From an alpha proteobacterium MED-G10 (GTDB lineage Bacteria > Pseudomonadota > Alphaproteobacteria > Methylaequorales > Methylaequoraceae), in the NCBI GenBank assembly GCA_002457065.1, contig NTKR01000001.1:1-64000 (forward strand): 64,000 nucleotides of DNA, written 5' to 3'. The notes beneath the pieces were generated by a model. That model had not been told where the DNA came from. It searched no databases and saw only the letters and a list, made by a program, of their open reading frames with translations. Shown here in pieces: positions 1 to 8,682 of the stretch. A program made the position numbers and the translations under genes. Numbering within the stretch: position 1 is the first letter of the stretch; every line of letters begins with the position of its first letter.

Positions 1-30
1 TTCTGAAATCGTTGGTTTAGTCCAAGCCAT
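1..30 (-). CDS. pqqA: PqqA, PQQ precursor peptide (5' end only, cut by window edge)
   Basis: Read on the minus strand, the first ten codons give MAWTKPTISE, which matches the N-terminus typical of PqqA. PqqA is the short peptide whose conserved Glu and Tyr are crosslinked and trimmed into the cofactor pyrroloquinoline quinone. A strong Shine-Dalgarno (AAGGAG, positions 37-42 on the minus strand) lies 6 nt before the ATG, unusual in this AT-rich sequence and fitting a highly translated peptide. The Glu-x3-Tyr core lies outside the window, so the call rests on the N-terminus and ribosome site only. The DUF2784 gene lies 84 nt upstream on the same strand. Confidence 0.65.
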   Translation of the reverse strand, partial: MAWTKPTISE

Positions 31-114
31 AATATACTCCTTAAAAGTTAATATAATTATTTCCTTTATATCAGTTACACCTTAATCAAACCTGATCTTC
101 GTATTCATCTTGTG

Positions 115-483
115 TTAATTTAACTTTTTACGAAACCTTTTTATAATAATTAGGTAAAAGACTATATTTGTACAAATGATAAAAATAATTAAAAATAATC
201 TAGCTCCATCTGATAATGGAGTTGGATAAACAATTGAAAAAATGTATTGCTGAATAAAACCACCTGAGTAAATATCAAGTCCAGCTTTTTTTAAAAACCA
301 GTTCTCTAAATACGTCAAAGGACAAATTGTTTTCGTCAAAACAGCATAGCACCCCCAAATCAAAGATAAAAAATGAATGTACAATAGCTTTGAATTAATA
401 AAATATATAAATGCTCCAAACCCAACAAATAATATAAAAATAAAATGAATTACTAAAGTTAATTCAGCTGCTATCTCATACAT
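115..483 (-). CDS. DUF2784 family membrane protein
   Basis: This 122-residue protein has four hydrophobic segments (roughly residues 5-28, 33-50, 75-90 and 95-115). It carries the DUF2784 signature: an N-terminal helix ending in VGFGAF, an HFLSLIWG helix, a CPLTYLENW loop and a YSGGFI motif. It is probably an inner-membrane protein; the family has no established function. The length is usual for the family. It lies upstream of pqqA on the same strand and diverges from the molybdopterin oxidoreductase gene across a 103-nt gap that holds a perfect inverted repeat. No good ribosome site precedes the ATG. Confidence 0.8.
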   Translation of the reverse strand: MYEIAAELTLVIHFIFILFVGFGAFIYFINSKLLYIHFLSLIWGCYAVLTKTICPLTYLENWFLKKAGLDIYSGGFIQQYIFSIVYPTPLSDGARLFLIIFIICTNIVFYLIIIKRFRKKLN

Positions 484-527
484 TAAAAATCTTTTGTTGC
501 TATAAAATAATATACAATTTTAAAAAA

Positions 528-564
528 TCATAAAATTAATTTTGATTTTTTTATAATTTTATGA
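528..564. promoter_or_regulatory. Perfect 11-bp inverted repeat between divergent genes
   Basis: The arms TCATAAAATTA (528-538) and TAATTTTATGA (554-564) are exact reverse complements separated by 15 nt. Their centres are about 26 bp apart, roughly two and a half helical turns. The repeat sits between the DUF2784 start and the molybdopterin oxidoreductase start, 22 nt before the latter. It could be an operator for a dimeric regulator, or a hairpin in the 5' leader. The arms are AT-only apart from one C and one G, so chance is a real alternative. Confidence 0.4.
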
Positions 565-586
565 CACTATTTAATAGGATCTCACT

Positions 587-2710
587 ATGGATGATATATC
601 TAGTAAAAAACTATTCGGTGGTTGCCCTCACGATTGCCCTGATACGTGTGCAATGCTTTATGAGGTTGAAGATAATAAACTTATAAGCGTAAGAGGAAAC
701 CCAGATCATCCGATGACCAGAGGAGGACTCTGTGTAAAAGTAAAGAATTACGAAGAAAGACATTATCATCCAGATAGACTTTTATATCCTCATAAAAGGA
801 TTGGTAAAAAAGGAAAAAAAGAATTCGAAAGAATAAGCTGGGATGAAGCATTAAATACAATTTCAGAAAAATGGAAATCTTTAATTTCAGAATATGGACC
901 CGAATCCATACTTCCATATAGCTATCTTGGTAATCAGGGGCTTGTTCACGGATTAAATGGTGCTGACGCATTCTTTAATAAATTAGGTGCAACAGTTTGT
1001 GAAAGAACATTTTGCGGTGAAGGGTCTTGTACTGCTTGGCTCTCTACAGTCGGTCCAACGGCTGGCCTAGACCCCGAAAGCTACATTCACAGCAAATATA
1101 TTGTAATTTGGGCATGTAATAGTGTGAGCACAAATCTGCATCATTGGGCAATCGTTCAAGACGCAAAAAAAAAAGGTGCTAAAGTTGTAGTTATTGATTC
1201 ATATAAGTCGAGAACAGCAAAACAAGCCGACTGGCATATTTCTCCAAAACCTGGTACCGATGGTGCTTTAGCTGTATCAATAATCAATCATTTGATTAAT
1301 AATGACCTTGTTGATAAAGACTATATTCAAAAACATACCAATGGCTTTGACGAGCTTAAAGACCATATTCAAGGAAAAGATCCACAATGGGCATCTAAAA
1401 TAACTGGAATAAGTGTAGAAGATATAAAAAAACTTTCCTATGAAATTGCAAATGAACAACCAGTTGGAATAAGAATTGGAGTAGCTTTAGAGCGTCATCA
1501 CGGCGGTGGGCAAACAATAAGAGCTGTCACTTGTATTCCAGCCCTAACCGGCTCGTGGAAGTATATAGGTGGAGGTATCACTCAATTCCCAGTGTGGGAG
1601 CATCCTTATAAGTTCGATGTAATCTGCAGACCAGATCTTATCCCCAATGGCACGAGAGTAGTTAACGCTCTTCAACTTGGAAGAGTTCTGTTAGGTGAAA
1701 ATATAGACAAAAACAAACCGATAATGTCTATGATGTGTTGGAATGCCAACCCAGTAACTCAAGCCACTGAAACTGAAAAAATTATTAAAGGTCTTGAAAG
1801 AGAAGATTTATTCCTTGTGTCTGCTGAACACTTTATTTCAGATACAGCCTCCTATGCTGATATTCTTTTGCCCGCTGCAATGGGAGCTGAACAAGAAGAT
1901 ATGATATTATCCTGGGGACATTTGTACCTAACATATAATCAAAAATGTATTGACCCTCCAGGAGAAGCAATATCGAATAACGAGATATTTAGAAAACTTG
2001 CAAAAAAAATGGGTTTTAATGAAGAGCAATTTACTTGGTCAGATGGTGAATGTTTAGAAAATTATGTTGACTGGGATGCTCCGGCTTGTGAAGGACTTTC
2101 ACTTGATTATTTAAGACAAAATGGTTTTGCACGTCTAAATGTAGGATGTAAGGACACGAGAGCCCCGCATAAAAATGGAAACTTTCCAACAGAATCAGGT
2201 AAATGTGAACTAATTTTAAAAAATGCAAAAAACTTTGTCGCTGGGCCTTTCAGACAGATGTATGATGATTATCAGCCAGGACAAGACCTTCCCCCTCTTC
2301 CAGATTATGTACCTCCATTTGAATCAAAAGAAACAAATCCAAATTTAGCAAAGAAATATCCTCTTAATATTATATCGCCAAAAAGTCATGCTTTCTTAAA
2401 TTCATGTTACGCAAATATGGAAGATAAACTAAGGGTTCAAGGCGAACAGTTCGTACTTATAAATGAGTTAGATGCATCAGAGAGAAATATTAATGACAAA
2501 GATAAAGTTAAAGTTTTCAACGATCGAGGTTCATACGAAGGTGTTGCTGAAATATCTGAAGATGTGAATGAGGGTATAATTGTTTCAACTCTTGGCTACT
2601 GGAGACAACACAATGAGGGTACTGTTAACAGTATAAGCTCAGGTAACTTAGCCGATATGGGGAATGCCCCTACTTTTTCAGATAATCTAGTTGAGGTCGT
2701 AAAACTTTAA
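587..2710 (+). CDS. Molybdopterin-dependent oxidoreductase (BisC/formate dehydrogenase-like)
   Basis: This is a 707-residue molybdopterin oxidoreductase. It begins with a [4Fe-4S] motif: Cys13, Cys17 and Cys21 in CPHDCPDTC, with Cys49 in RGGLC as the fourth ligand. The central molybdopterin guanine dinucleotide domains include motifs such as DTASYADILLPA, and a C-terminal dinucleotide-binding beta-barrel starts near residue 600. There is no Tat signal, so it should be cytoplasmic. No electron-transfer partner or membrane anchor gene is adjacent. The segment RTFCGEGSC (about residues 139-147) is where the family places the metal-ligand loop; I cannot assign the ligand or the substrate. The ATG is preceded by a weak AGGATC. 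Fold and cofactor are confident; substrate is unknown. Confidence 0.85.
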   Translation: MDDISSKKLFGGCPHDCPDTCAMLYEVEDNKLISVRGNPDHPMTRGGLCVKVKNYEERHYHPDRLLYPHKRIGKKGKKEFERISWDEALNTISEKWKSLISEYGPESILPYSYLGNQGLVHGLNGADAFFNKLGATVCERTFCGEGSCTAWLSTVGPTAGLDPESYIHSKYIVIWACNSVSTNLHHWAIVQDAKKKGAKVVVIDSYKSRTAKQADWHISPKPGTDGALAVSIINHLINNDLVDKDYIQKHTNGFDELKDHIQGKDPQWASKITGISVEDIKKLSYEIANEQPVGIRIGVALERHHGGGQTIRAVTCIPALTGSWKYIGGGITQFPVWEHPYKFDVICRPDLIPNGTRVVNALQLGRVLLGENIDKNKPIMSMMCWNANPVTQATETEKIIKGLEREDLFLVSAEHFISDTASYADILLPAAMGAEQEDMILSWGHLYLTYNQKCIDPPGEAISNNEIFRKLAKKMGFNEEQFTWSDGECLENYVDWDAPACEGLSLDYLRQNGFARLNVGCKDTRAPHKNGNFPTESGKCELILKNAKNFVAGPFRQMYDDYQPGQDLPPLPDYVPPFESKETNPNLAKKYPLNIISPKSHAFLNSCYANMEDKLRVQGEQFVLINELDASERNINDKDKVKVFNDRGSYEGVAEISEDVNEGIIVSTLGYWRQHNEGTVNSISSGNLADMGNAPTFSDNLVEVVKL

Positions 2711-2713
2711 CTT

Positions 2714-2839
2714 TTAGTCATCATCATTAAGATTATGAATATCGTTATCTAAGTCCATTAATTGAGATTTAATAATCTCAAATTCACTTTCAAAATTTTG
2801 TTTTAATAAATTAACTTCCCGAAACGTTAAAATGCGCAA
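2714..2839 (-). pseudogene. Short open frame resembling a truncated protein C-terminus
   Basis: Minus-strand translation from a TTG at 2839 gives 41 residues with a coiled-coil-like heptad pattern of acidic and hydrophobic residues, ending in LNDDD. The frame stays open upstream to about 2885 but offers no ATG and no ribosome site. The composition looks protein-like, unlike the low-complexity shadow frames common in this DNA. It may be the remnant of a decayed gene, a small protein with a TTG start, or chance. I recognise no family. Confidence 0.25.
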
Positions 2840-2953
2840 TAGTTGTATAAAAAAAGCACTAAAATAGTAATGATATTTTTAATTTTTTTTTACGATGAAT
2901 ACTTATATTAATTCAACATCTAGGTGTCAAACTTAAATCCTGGAAAAATTAAA

Positions 2954-2984
2954 TTGATTTTTTTCCGAAAACTTATAATATATT
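2954..2984 (+). promoter_or_regulatory. Candidate promoter of the cold-shock gene
   Basis: TATAAT (2974-2979), overlapped by TATATT (2979-2984), lies about 110 nt before the cold-shock start codon. TTGATT (2954-2959) precedes it; the spacing is 14 nt to the first hexamer and 19 nt to the second, neither ideal. If used, it leaves a long 5' leader of about 100 nt, as is common for cspA-type mRNAs whose leaders sense temperature. AT-rich DNA yields many such matches. Confidence 0.3.
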
Positions 2985-3091
2985 AATTGTATAGTGTTTA
3001 GACTTTCATAAACTGTTTTTTAACTTTTTATCCAGCCAAATGATATACATATATAAACAACTAATAAACTAAATATTTGGATAGGAGATTT

Positions 3092-3295
3092 ATGTTTAAG
3101 GGAAAAGTTAAATGGTTTAATTTTCAGAAGGGTTATGGTTTTATAACTCCTGAAGATGGATCAAAAGATGTATTTGTTCATAGAAGTGCAGTAGAGAAAG
3201 CTGGTTTAAGCCAACTTTCGGAAGGCCAAGATGTTTCTTTTGAAAAGTCAAATAACAAAGGTAAAACATCCGCTGTCAACTTAAAAGTTGAGTAA
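3092..3295 (+). CDS. cspA: Cold-shock domain protein (CspA family)
   Basis: This 67-residue cold-shock domain protein acts as a single-stranded nucleic-acid binder and RNA chaperone in the cytoplasm. Both RNA-binding motifs are present: KGYGFI (RNP1) and DVFVHRSA (RNP2). The start chosen is the ATG at 3092, preceded by AGGAG at 3083-3087; an in-frame TTG at 3077 would place that ribosome site inside the gene. The domain is complete and of family length. A long leader precedes it. The SemiSWEET gene follows 38 nt downstream on the same strand. Confidence 0.92.
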   Translation: MFKGKVKWFNFQKGYGFITPEDGSKDVFVHRSAVEKAGLSQLSEGQDVSFEKSNNKGKTSAVNLKVE

Positions 3296-3333
3296 GTCCT
3301 TATTAATATCACTCAAAATTTAATATAAAAGGT

Positions 3334-3594
3334 ATGCTAGATTTCTTTAAAAGTAACTTAGGTTACTTTGCAGGTTTTTTAACTACAATAGCTTTTATAC
3401 CACAAGTTGTTAAAGTCTGGACTTCTAAAAGTACCTCAGATATCTCGCTAATAATGTTCGTAGTCTTCACTTTTGGTGTCCTGTTTTGGTTAATTTATGG
3501 AGTAATTATTAACGATTATGCACTTATTATTACAAACTTTGTCACGTTTTCCTTATCACTTTCAATCCTAGTTGCAAAAATTTTATATAAATAA
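3334..3594 (+). CDS. SemiSWEET/MtN3 family sugar transporter
   Basis: This 86-residue protein has three predicted membrane helices (about residues 7-25, 37-57 and 62-83) and the PQ-loop signature AFIPQVVKVW with TSDIS after helix 1. SemiSWEETs are half-size sugar transporters that dimerise in the inner membrane to give facilitated, usually bidirectional, sugar flux. Length and motif order are those of the family. The substrate cannot be read from the sequence. The gene follows cspA on the same strand; a 202-nt gap separates it from the convergent parvulin gene. Confidence 0.88.
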   Translation: MLDFFKSNLGYFAGFLTTIAFIPQVVKVWTSKSTSDISLIMFVVFTFGVLFWLIYGVIINDYALIITNFVTFSLSLSILVAKILYK

Positions 3595-3796
3595 AGAATT
3601 TAGTTATTGATTTATTAACATATTAAATCTACGATAATTAGGGGAGTCTTTATATATATTTACAAGTTAAATCGATCAAAAAAGAAATATTTATTTTCTC
3701 CCCACCTCTTTTAAATATTAGTAATAAACATCTTCATCATATAAAGATTGTTATTTAAAAAAAACTCGATTTTTGAAATGCTTGTAAGAAGATTCT

Positions 3797-4120
3797 TCAG
3801 GCTTCTCTTTTGATAATATGATAACCAAACTCAGATTCAAATGGCTCACTAACTTGATCTATTTCAAGAGAAAAAGCCATTTCTTCAAACGGTTTGACCA
3901 TCATGCCCTTGCCAAACTCGCCAAGATTTCCACCACCTTCAGCTGATGAGCAGTCAGAGTGTTTTACAGCAGCGTCAGCAAAACTTATTTTGCCACCAAC
4001 AACTTGATTATGAATAGACTCAATTTCCTCTAATGCCTTTTCTTTTGATATGTCAGATCTAGAGTTTTGGGAGTCTTTATGCATTATCAAAATATGAGAT
4101 GCTTTAATTTTACTTACCAC
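3797..4120 (-). CDS. Parvulin-type peptidyl-prolyl isomerase (PpiC-like)
   Basis: This 107-residue protein is a single rotamase domain of the PpiC/parvulin family. Conserved features are KASHILI at the N-terminus, the central GGNLGEFGKGMMVKPFE segment and the terminal FGYHIIKRE. It has no signal peptide, so it should act in the cytoplasm on proline bonds of folding proteins. The likely start is a GTG at 4120, which overlaps the end of the upstream MFS-like gene by 11 nt, so translation is probably coupled to it. The client is unknown. Confidence 0.88.
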   Translation of the reverse strand: MVSKIKASHILIMHKDSQNSRSDISKEKALEEIESIHNQVVGGKISFADAAVKHSDCSSAEGGGNLGEFGKGMMVKPFEEMAFSLEIDQVSEPFESEFGYHIIKREA

Positions 4121-5297
4121 TATATTTACCTGACAAAAAAGAGATCAAAAAAATTAAACCTATAATAACATATACTATATCATAACTAATAGAAAAATTA
4201 ATGAAATAATAAAATGAAATTGGTGTTATTACTGACAAAACTAGGAAATATAAAGATATAGAATTTAGGTATAATTTTGAGTTGCTCAAAACCCTCTGGT
4301 TATTATTTAGTAAATTTAGACTAATTACAAAACTGGATACTAAAGAAATATAAAACTTTAAAAAATTTATACTATAACTCGAGGAGTAATCAAAGAAAAA
4401 CGCTGCAAAAGATATTACTGTTATAGACAATAGAATAAAGCTTTTAGATCTTTTGTTACCAATTAATTTAAATAATGGGTAAGTGAAAATAGTTAATATT
4501 ACAGTCAACAAGATATAGAGCATATTATAATCTAAAAATTGCATATTATTAGGATTACTAAACTTAGGTAACCATTCAGAGCACGAATAAATAAAGAAAA
4601 AGTAAAAAGGAAAGATAGAGGAAAAATTTTTTATAAATAAAGAGTTTGTTTCTTTCATCAATAAACTTGACTCAGTATTTTCTGACGTTACTCCATTAAA
4701 TCCATAGTAAAAATTAAAGAAATATCCAAAAATTAAGCTTAAGAAAATTAAAAAAAGATAGAAAGATTTCCATCCCCAATCATTCATTTGGCTGTTAGAA
4801 AATATATCATTAAAGAATAGATAAAAAAAAGTACCTACAATCATACCAATCGAGAAAGTAATTGTGTATTTAACAAAAAAGCCTGATTCACTCTTTAGAT
4901 CATCTTCAAAAACAGATTTTTTAGCTAAGTAAAATAAATTACCAATAAAAAAACGTGAAATCATAAATAGTATTAATGATAAATAAATTAAACTAGAAGT
5001 ACTAAACAAAGGAATAACATAAGATATTGCTAATAAATAAAAAATGTTAACTCTTTTAATTTCAAATTTTTGAATGATTTTACCACAAATATTAAGTACT
5101 TCATTACGAGATAGAAAACTCATAAGTACAATAAATGAAGTCAATAAGATTGAAAGTCTACTATCAACATCAGAGAAAAAAAAAATTGATAAGAAAGTTA
5201 TTATTGAAAGATTTAAAAAAATATCTAACCCATCCAATAAAGCTACATATACAACTTTTGTAAACTTTATGTTATCTGATTTCTGATTGGCTTTCAT
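4110..5297 (-). CDS. MFS-like multi-pass membrane transporter
   Basis: This 395-residue protein is almost wholly hydrophobic, with about eleven to twelve predicted membrane helices and a longer hydrophilic loop near the middle (about residues 205-225), as in major facilitator transporters. The N-terminal half carries short charged loops of MFS style, such as RFFIGNLFYLAKKS. No substrate-specific motif is visible. Its start overlaps mfd by 26 nt and its end overlaps the parvulin gene, so it belongs to the sdhE-mfd transcription unit. The family assignment is tentative; membrane transport is likely. Confidence 0.55.
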   Translation of the reverse strand: MKANQKSDNIKFTKVVYVALLDGLDIFLNLSIITFLSIFFFSDVDSRLSILLTSFIVLMSFLSRNEVLNICGKIIQKFEIKRVNIFYLLAISYVIPLFSTSSLIYLSLILFMISRFFIGNLFYLAKKSVFEDDLKSESGFFVKYTITFSIGMIVGTFFYLFFNDIFSNSQMNDWGWKSFYLFLIFLSLIFGYFFNFYYGFNGVTSENTESSLLMKETNSLFIKNFSSIFPFYFFFIYSCSEWLPKFSNPNNMQFLDYNMLYILLTVILTIFTYPLFKLIGNKRSKSFILLSITVISFAAFFFDYSSSYSINFLKFYISLVSSFVISLNLLNNNQRVLSNSKLYLNSISLYFLVLSVITPISFYYFINFSISYDIVYVIIGLIFLISFLSGKYSGK

Positions 5298-8200
5298 TTT
5301 GGAACCTTGATATTAAATTCAAAAAATCCTTAAGTTCAATTATTTTTTTAATTTTTTCTTTACTTATAGTAACATACATTATTTTTGATTTTGGTAACAA
5401 TCTTATTTTTTGTGGATTCGAATTCGCAAAGGATATCAATTTATCTGCATAGTCAATTTTCCCTTGTCTAAATTCAATTACATAACCACTAATTGATTCA
5501 TCAATTTTTTTTATGTTGTTGCTTTTTGATAAGATCTTAATTTCAATTATCTTAAATAAATTATTAAAAGATTCTGGTAGCTTTCCATATCTATCTATTA
5601 AATCGTCAATCATATCAGTTAGTTCTGAGCTCTTAGTAATTTGTGAAATATTTCTATAAATATTCATCCTAGTTTCTAAATTAGAAACATAGTTATCTGG
5701 AATATTAAATGAAAATCCAAGTCTTATAGTGGGTGACCAATCAGTTTCACTTACATCCAAATTTTTAATTTCATTTATAGTTTCATTTATCATTTTATAA
5801 TACAACTCAACGCCAACTTCCCTTATATGACCAGATTGCTCAGAACCAATAATGTTACCTCCACCCCTCATATCTAGGTCTCTTGCGGCAATGGAAAATC
5901 CCGAACCTAGTTTTTCAATTTTTGAAATAATCTTCAATCTAGTCATTCTATCTTCATTTAGGTTAATATTTTTCTCAAGCATCAGATAAGCGTAGGCTTG
6001 AACAGACGAACGTCCAACTCTTCCTCTTAATTGATATAGCTGAGACAAACCAAAAAGGTAAGGCTTATCAATTATTATTGTATTTACATTGGAATTGTCT
6101 AAACCAGACTCTATCATTGCTGTAGAAATCAATAAATCAATTTTTTTTTCAAAAAAATCACTATAAATTTGTTCAATGTCATTTGCATTTAGTTTGCCAT
6201 TAATAATGGAGAATTTTAATTTTGGAAAAATCTTAATTAACTTTTTCTTTATTAAAAATTGATCATTTATCCTAGGTGTTACAAAATAAATTTGACCTTT
6301 TCTTTTTAATTCCAACTCTATGATTTTTTTAAGAAAATTATCATCATAGAGCATTAAAAATGTTTTAATATTTATTCTGTTAACTGGTGGCGTTTTGATT
6401 AGAGAAATCTGCCTAATCTTTAAAAAAGACGATTGTAATGTTCTAGGAATTGGTGTTGCACTTAGGGTGAGGATATGACAGTTTGGCTTTAATTTCTTTA
6501 ATTTCTCTTTTTGCTGAACTCCAAAACTTTGTTCCTCATCAATTATTATTAATCCTAATTTCTTAAATTCGATTTTTTCAGATAATAATGCATGGGACCC
6601 TATAATGATATTCGTCAAGCCAGACGATAGTTTTTTTTTAATTTCCTCCTTATCAGCACTACTTTCTAATCTTGAGATTTTTGAAATTTGATAATTAAAA
6701 TTAGAAAACCTTTTTCTAAAGGTTGAAAAGTGTTGGTTTACCAAAAGTACTTTTGGACATATCATTGCCACTTGATAACCTGCCGAGGCAGCTATAAAAG
6801 CCGCCCTCATTGCTATTTCTGTTTTTCCAAAACCTACATCCCCACATATTAATCTATCCATTGGATTTCCAGAGATAAAATCATTTTCAATTTGCTCTAT
6901 TGCCTTAATTTGGTCTGATGTCTCTGTGAACTCAAACAAAGAAGAAAATTTTTCGTATTCAAATTTATTAGGAAGAATTTTATCTGCCTTTATAAGTTTT
7001 CTTTCAGCTGCTGTCCTTACAAGTTCTTTCGCAATGTCTTTAATTTTATTTTTAATTATTGCTTTACGATTTTGCCAGTTTTGTAAACCCAGCTTGTCTA
7101 AATTAGGATTTTTGTCATCAGATCCATATCTAGAAATTAATTCAAGATTCTCAATTGGAATTAAAAGTTTATCATTATTATGATATTGTATTTCAATAAA
7201 GTCCTGATTGAATCCATTAATATCATTATTTCTCAAACCGATGAATTTGCCAACCCCATGATCAATATGCACAACTAAGTCGCCAACTGATAGCTGACTA
7301 AATTCATTTATTAGGTTATCTGCGTTAGCTTTGTATTTTGCTGTTTTTCTTTTTGTAATTTTATTGAAAAAATCATTCTCAGATAAAAACAGCACATCAC
7401 TATTATTTATTTTTAGTAAAAAACTTGATTGTATAGATAAATTAAAAATTTTTATCTTACGATCCGATGGTTTAAGATCAGAAAAATCAATTTTATCTAT
7501 TTCTTCAAATTTTAAATTAGAATTATTAAGATAATTTGTTATTTGTTTTCTATTAGAGTTTGATTCAAAACAAAATATCATTTGTTTATTAACTTTTTTA
7601 ATATTTCTTAAAAATTTAATTTTATTCTTATTTTTATCGCTTGAAATGAATTCTTCTTCAGAGAAAAGCTGAAAATTCTTATCATTGAAAAAATAATTAT
7701 ATAAAAAATGAACTTTATTCCTTTTTAAAATTTTGTCTATTTCGCTTTTATTAGAAATAAAATTATTTTGTTTTAAAAATAAACTATTAATTTCTGCAAA
7801 GTCGTCTTCTAGAGATTTTTTTGTTTTTTTAAGGATATTTTCAAAATCGCTTGCTAAAAAAAAACAATAATTACTCAAATATTCTAAGATAGAATCATAT
7901 TTATCATAGATCATTGGATAAAATTGATCTGAACCTGGCAGTAAAATTTTATTTGAAATTGAATTATAGTATTCCTCTTTGCTATTAAATTTGAATTTTC
8001 TGTAATTTTCTCTGAAATTTTTAATTGCATCATCATCAAAAATAATTTCAGTGGCTGGAAATAAATAATACTCATCAATTTTGGTTTTTGATTTCTGAGT
8101 GTTTTTATCAAAAAGAAATAAAGATTCAATTTCATCAAGGTCAAATAGAACTCTCAAAGGATGTTTTTCATTTGGAGAGTAAATATCGATTATATCACCT

Positions 8201-8682
8201 CTCACTGCATATTCACCTGGATTTCTTACAAACTCAACTCTCTCATACATTTGAGTAATTAAATAATTATTTATTTTCTCAAACGTATTTATTTTGTTGA
8301 AAGAGATTTTTAGTCTTTTATTTTCAAGTCTTTGTTTTGGGATTACTTTTAAAAGTAAACTATTAATTGATGCTAAAAAAATAGTTTTTGATTGATTAAA
8401 AATTAAATTATAAAAACAAAGTATTCTCTCTTTAATGATTGTTTTTGTTGGTGATAGGTTTGAAAGTAACGGACAGTCAAGCTCAGGAAAGACAACTATA
8501 TTAACAGTGGGGTCGATATGTTCAATCTCATCTCTTAATCTTTTAAGTGAAAAAGAATCATCACAGAAATAAGCAAGTTTTTTATGTTTTTTTAATGCAT
8601 AGCACAAAAACAAAGAAACAGATGATTTTGAAAGTGATATTTTAGGCTTTAGGTCCAATTTAAAATAACTACAGCTTTCCAT
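5272..8682 (-). CDS. mfd: Transcription-repair coupling factor Mfd
   Basis: Mfd (1136 residues) pushes stalled RNA polymerase off damaged DNA and recruits UvrA. The order is: N-terminal UvrB-like region (residues 1 to about 330), RNA polymerase-interaction domain near 460-540 (VHIDHGVGKFIGL), a RecG-like translocase with Walker A GDVGFGKT near residue 613, a DEEQ box (IIIDEEQSFGV), helicase motif VI in QLRGRVGRS, and a C-terminal TRCF domain from about residue 990. Length is close to the E. coli protein. The start overlaps sdhE by 14 nt. Partner uvrA lies 7 kb away in this window. The N-terminal region is strongly AT-drifted but intact. Confidence 0.97.
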   Translation of the reverse strand: MESCSYFKLDLKPKISLSKSSVSLFLCYALKKHKKLAYFCDDSFSLKRLRDEIEHIDPTVNIVVFPELDCPLLSNLSPTKTIIKERILCFYNLIFNQSKTIFLASINSLLLKVIPKQRLENKRLKISFNKINTFEKINNYLITQMYERVEFVRNPGEYAVRGDIIDIYSPNEKHPLRVLFDLDEIESLFLFDKNTQKSKTKIDEYYLFPATEIIFDDDAIKNFRENYRKFKFNSKEEYYNSISNKILLPGSDQFYPMIYDKYDSILEYLSNYCFFLASDFENILKKTKKSLEDDFAEINSLFLKQNNFISNKSEIDKILKRNKVHFLYNYFFNDKNFQLFSEEEFISSDKNKNKIKFLRNIKKVNKQMIFCFESNSNRKQITNYLNNSNLKFEEIDKIDFSDLKPSDRKIKIFNLSIQSSFLLKINNSDVLFLSENDFFNKITKRKTAKYKANADNLINEFSQLSVGDLVVHIDHGVGKFIGLRNNDINGFNQDFIEIQYHNNDKLLIPIENLELISRYGSDDKNPNLDKLGLQNWQNRKAIIKNKIKDIAKELVRTAAERKLIKADKILPNKFEYEKFSSLFEFTETSDQIKAIEQIENDFISGNPMDRLICGDVGFGKTEIAMRAAFIAASAGYQVAMICPKVLLVNQHFSTFRKRFSNFNYQISKISRLESSADKEEIKKKLSSGLTNIIIGSHALLSEKIEFKKLGLIIIDEEQSFGVQQKEKLKKLKPNCHILTLSATPIPRTLQSSFLKIRQISLIKTPPVNRINIKTFLMLYDDNFLKKIIELELKRKGQIYFVTPRINDQFLIKKKLIKIFPKLKFSIINGKLNANDIEQIYSDFFEKKIDLLISTAMIESGLDNSNVNTIIIDKPYLFGLSQLYQLRGRVGRSSVQAYAYLMLEKNINLNEDRMTRLKIISKIEKLGSGFSIAARDLDMRGGGNIIGSEQSGHIREVGVELYYKMINETINEIKNLDVSETDWSPTIRLGFSFNIPDNYVSNLETRMNIYRNISQITKSSELTDMIDDLIDRYGKLPESFNNLFKIIEIKILSKSNNIKKIDESISGYVIEFRQGKIDYADKLISFANSNPQKIRLLPKSKIMYVTISKEKIKKIIELKDFLNLISRFQNESQSEIR

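Larger units (their letters stand above)
2711..3091. other. Longest non-coding stretch of the window (381 nt)
   Basis: The gap between the molybdopterin oxidoreductase and the cold-shock gene holds a short minus-strand open frame that looks like a gene remnant (2714-2839) and, further right, the promoter and leader of the cold-shock gene. I see no tRNA, no strong terminator and no repeat. Confidence 0.6.
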
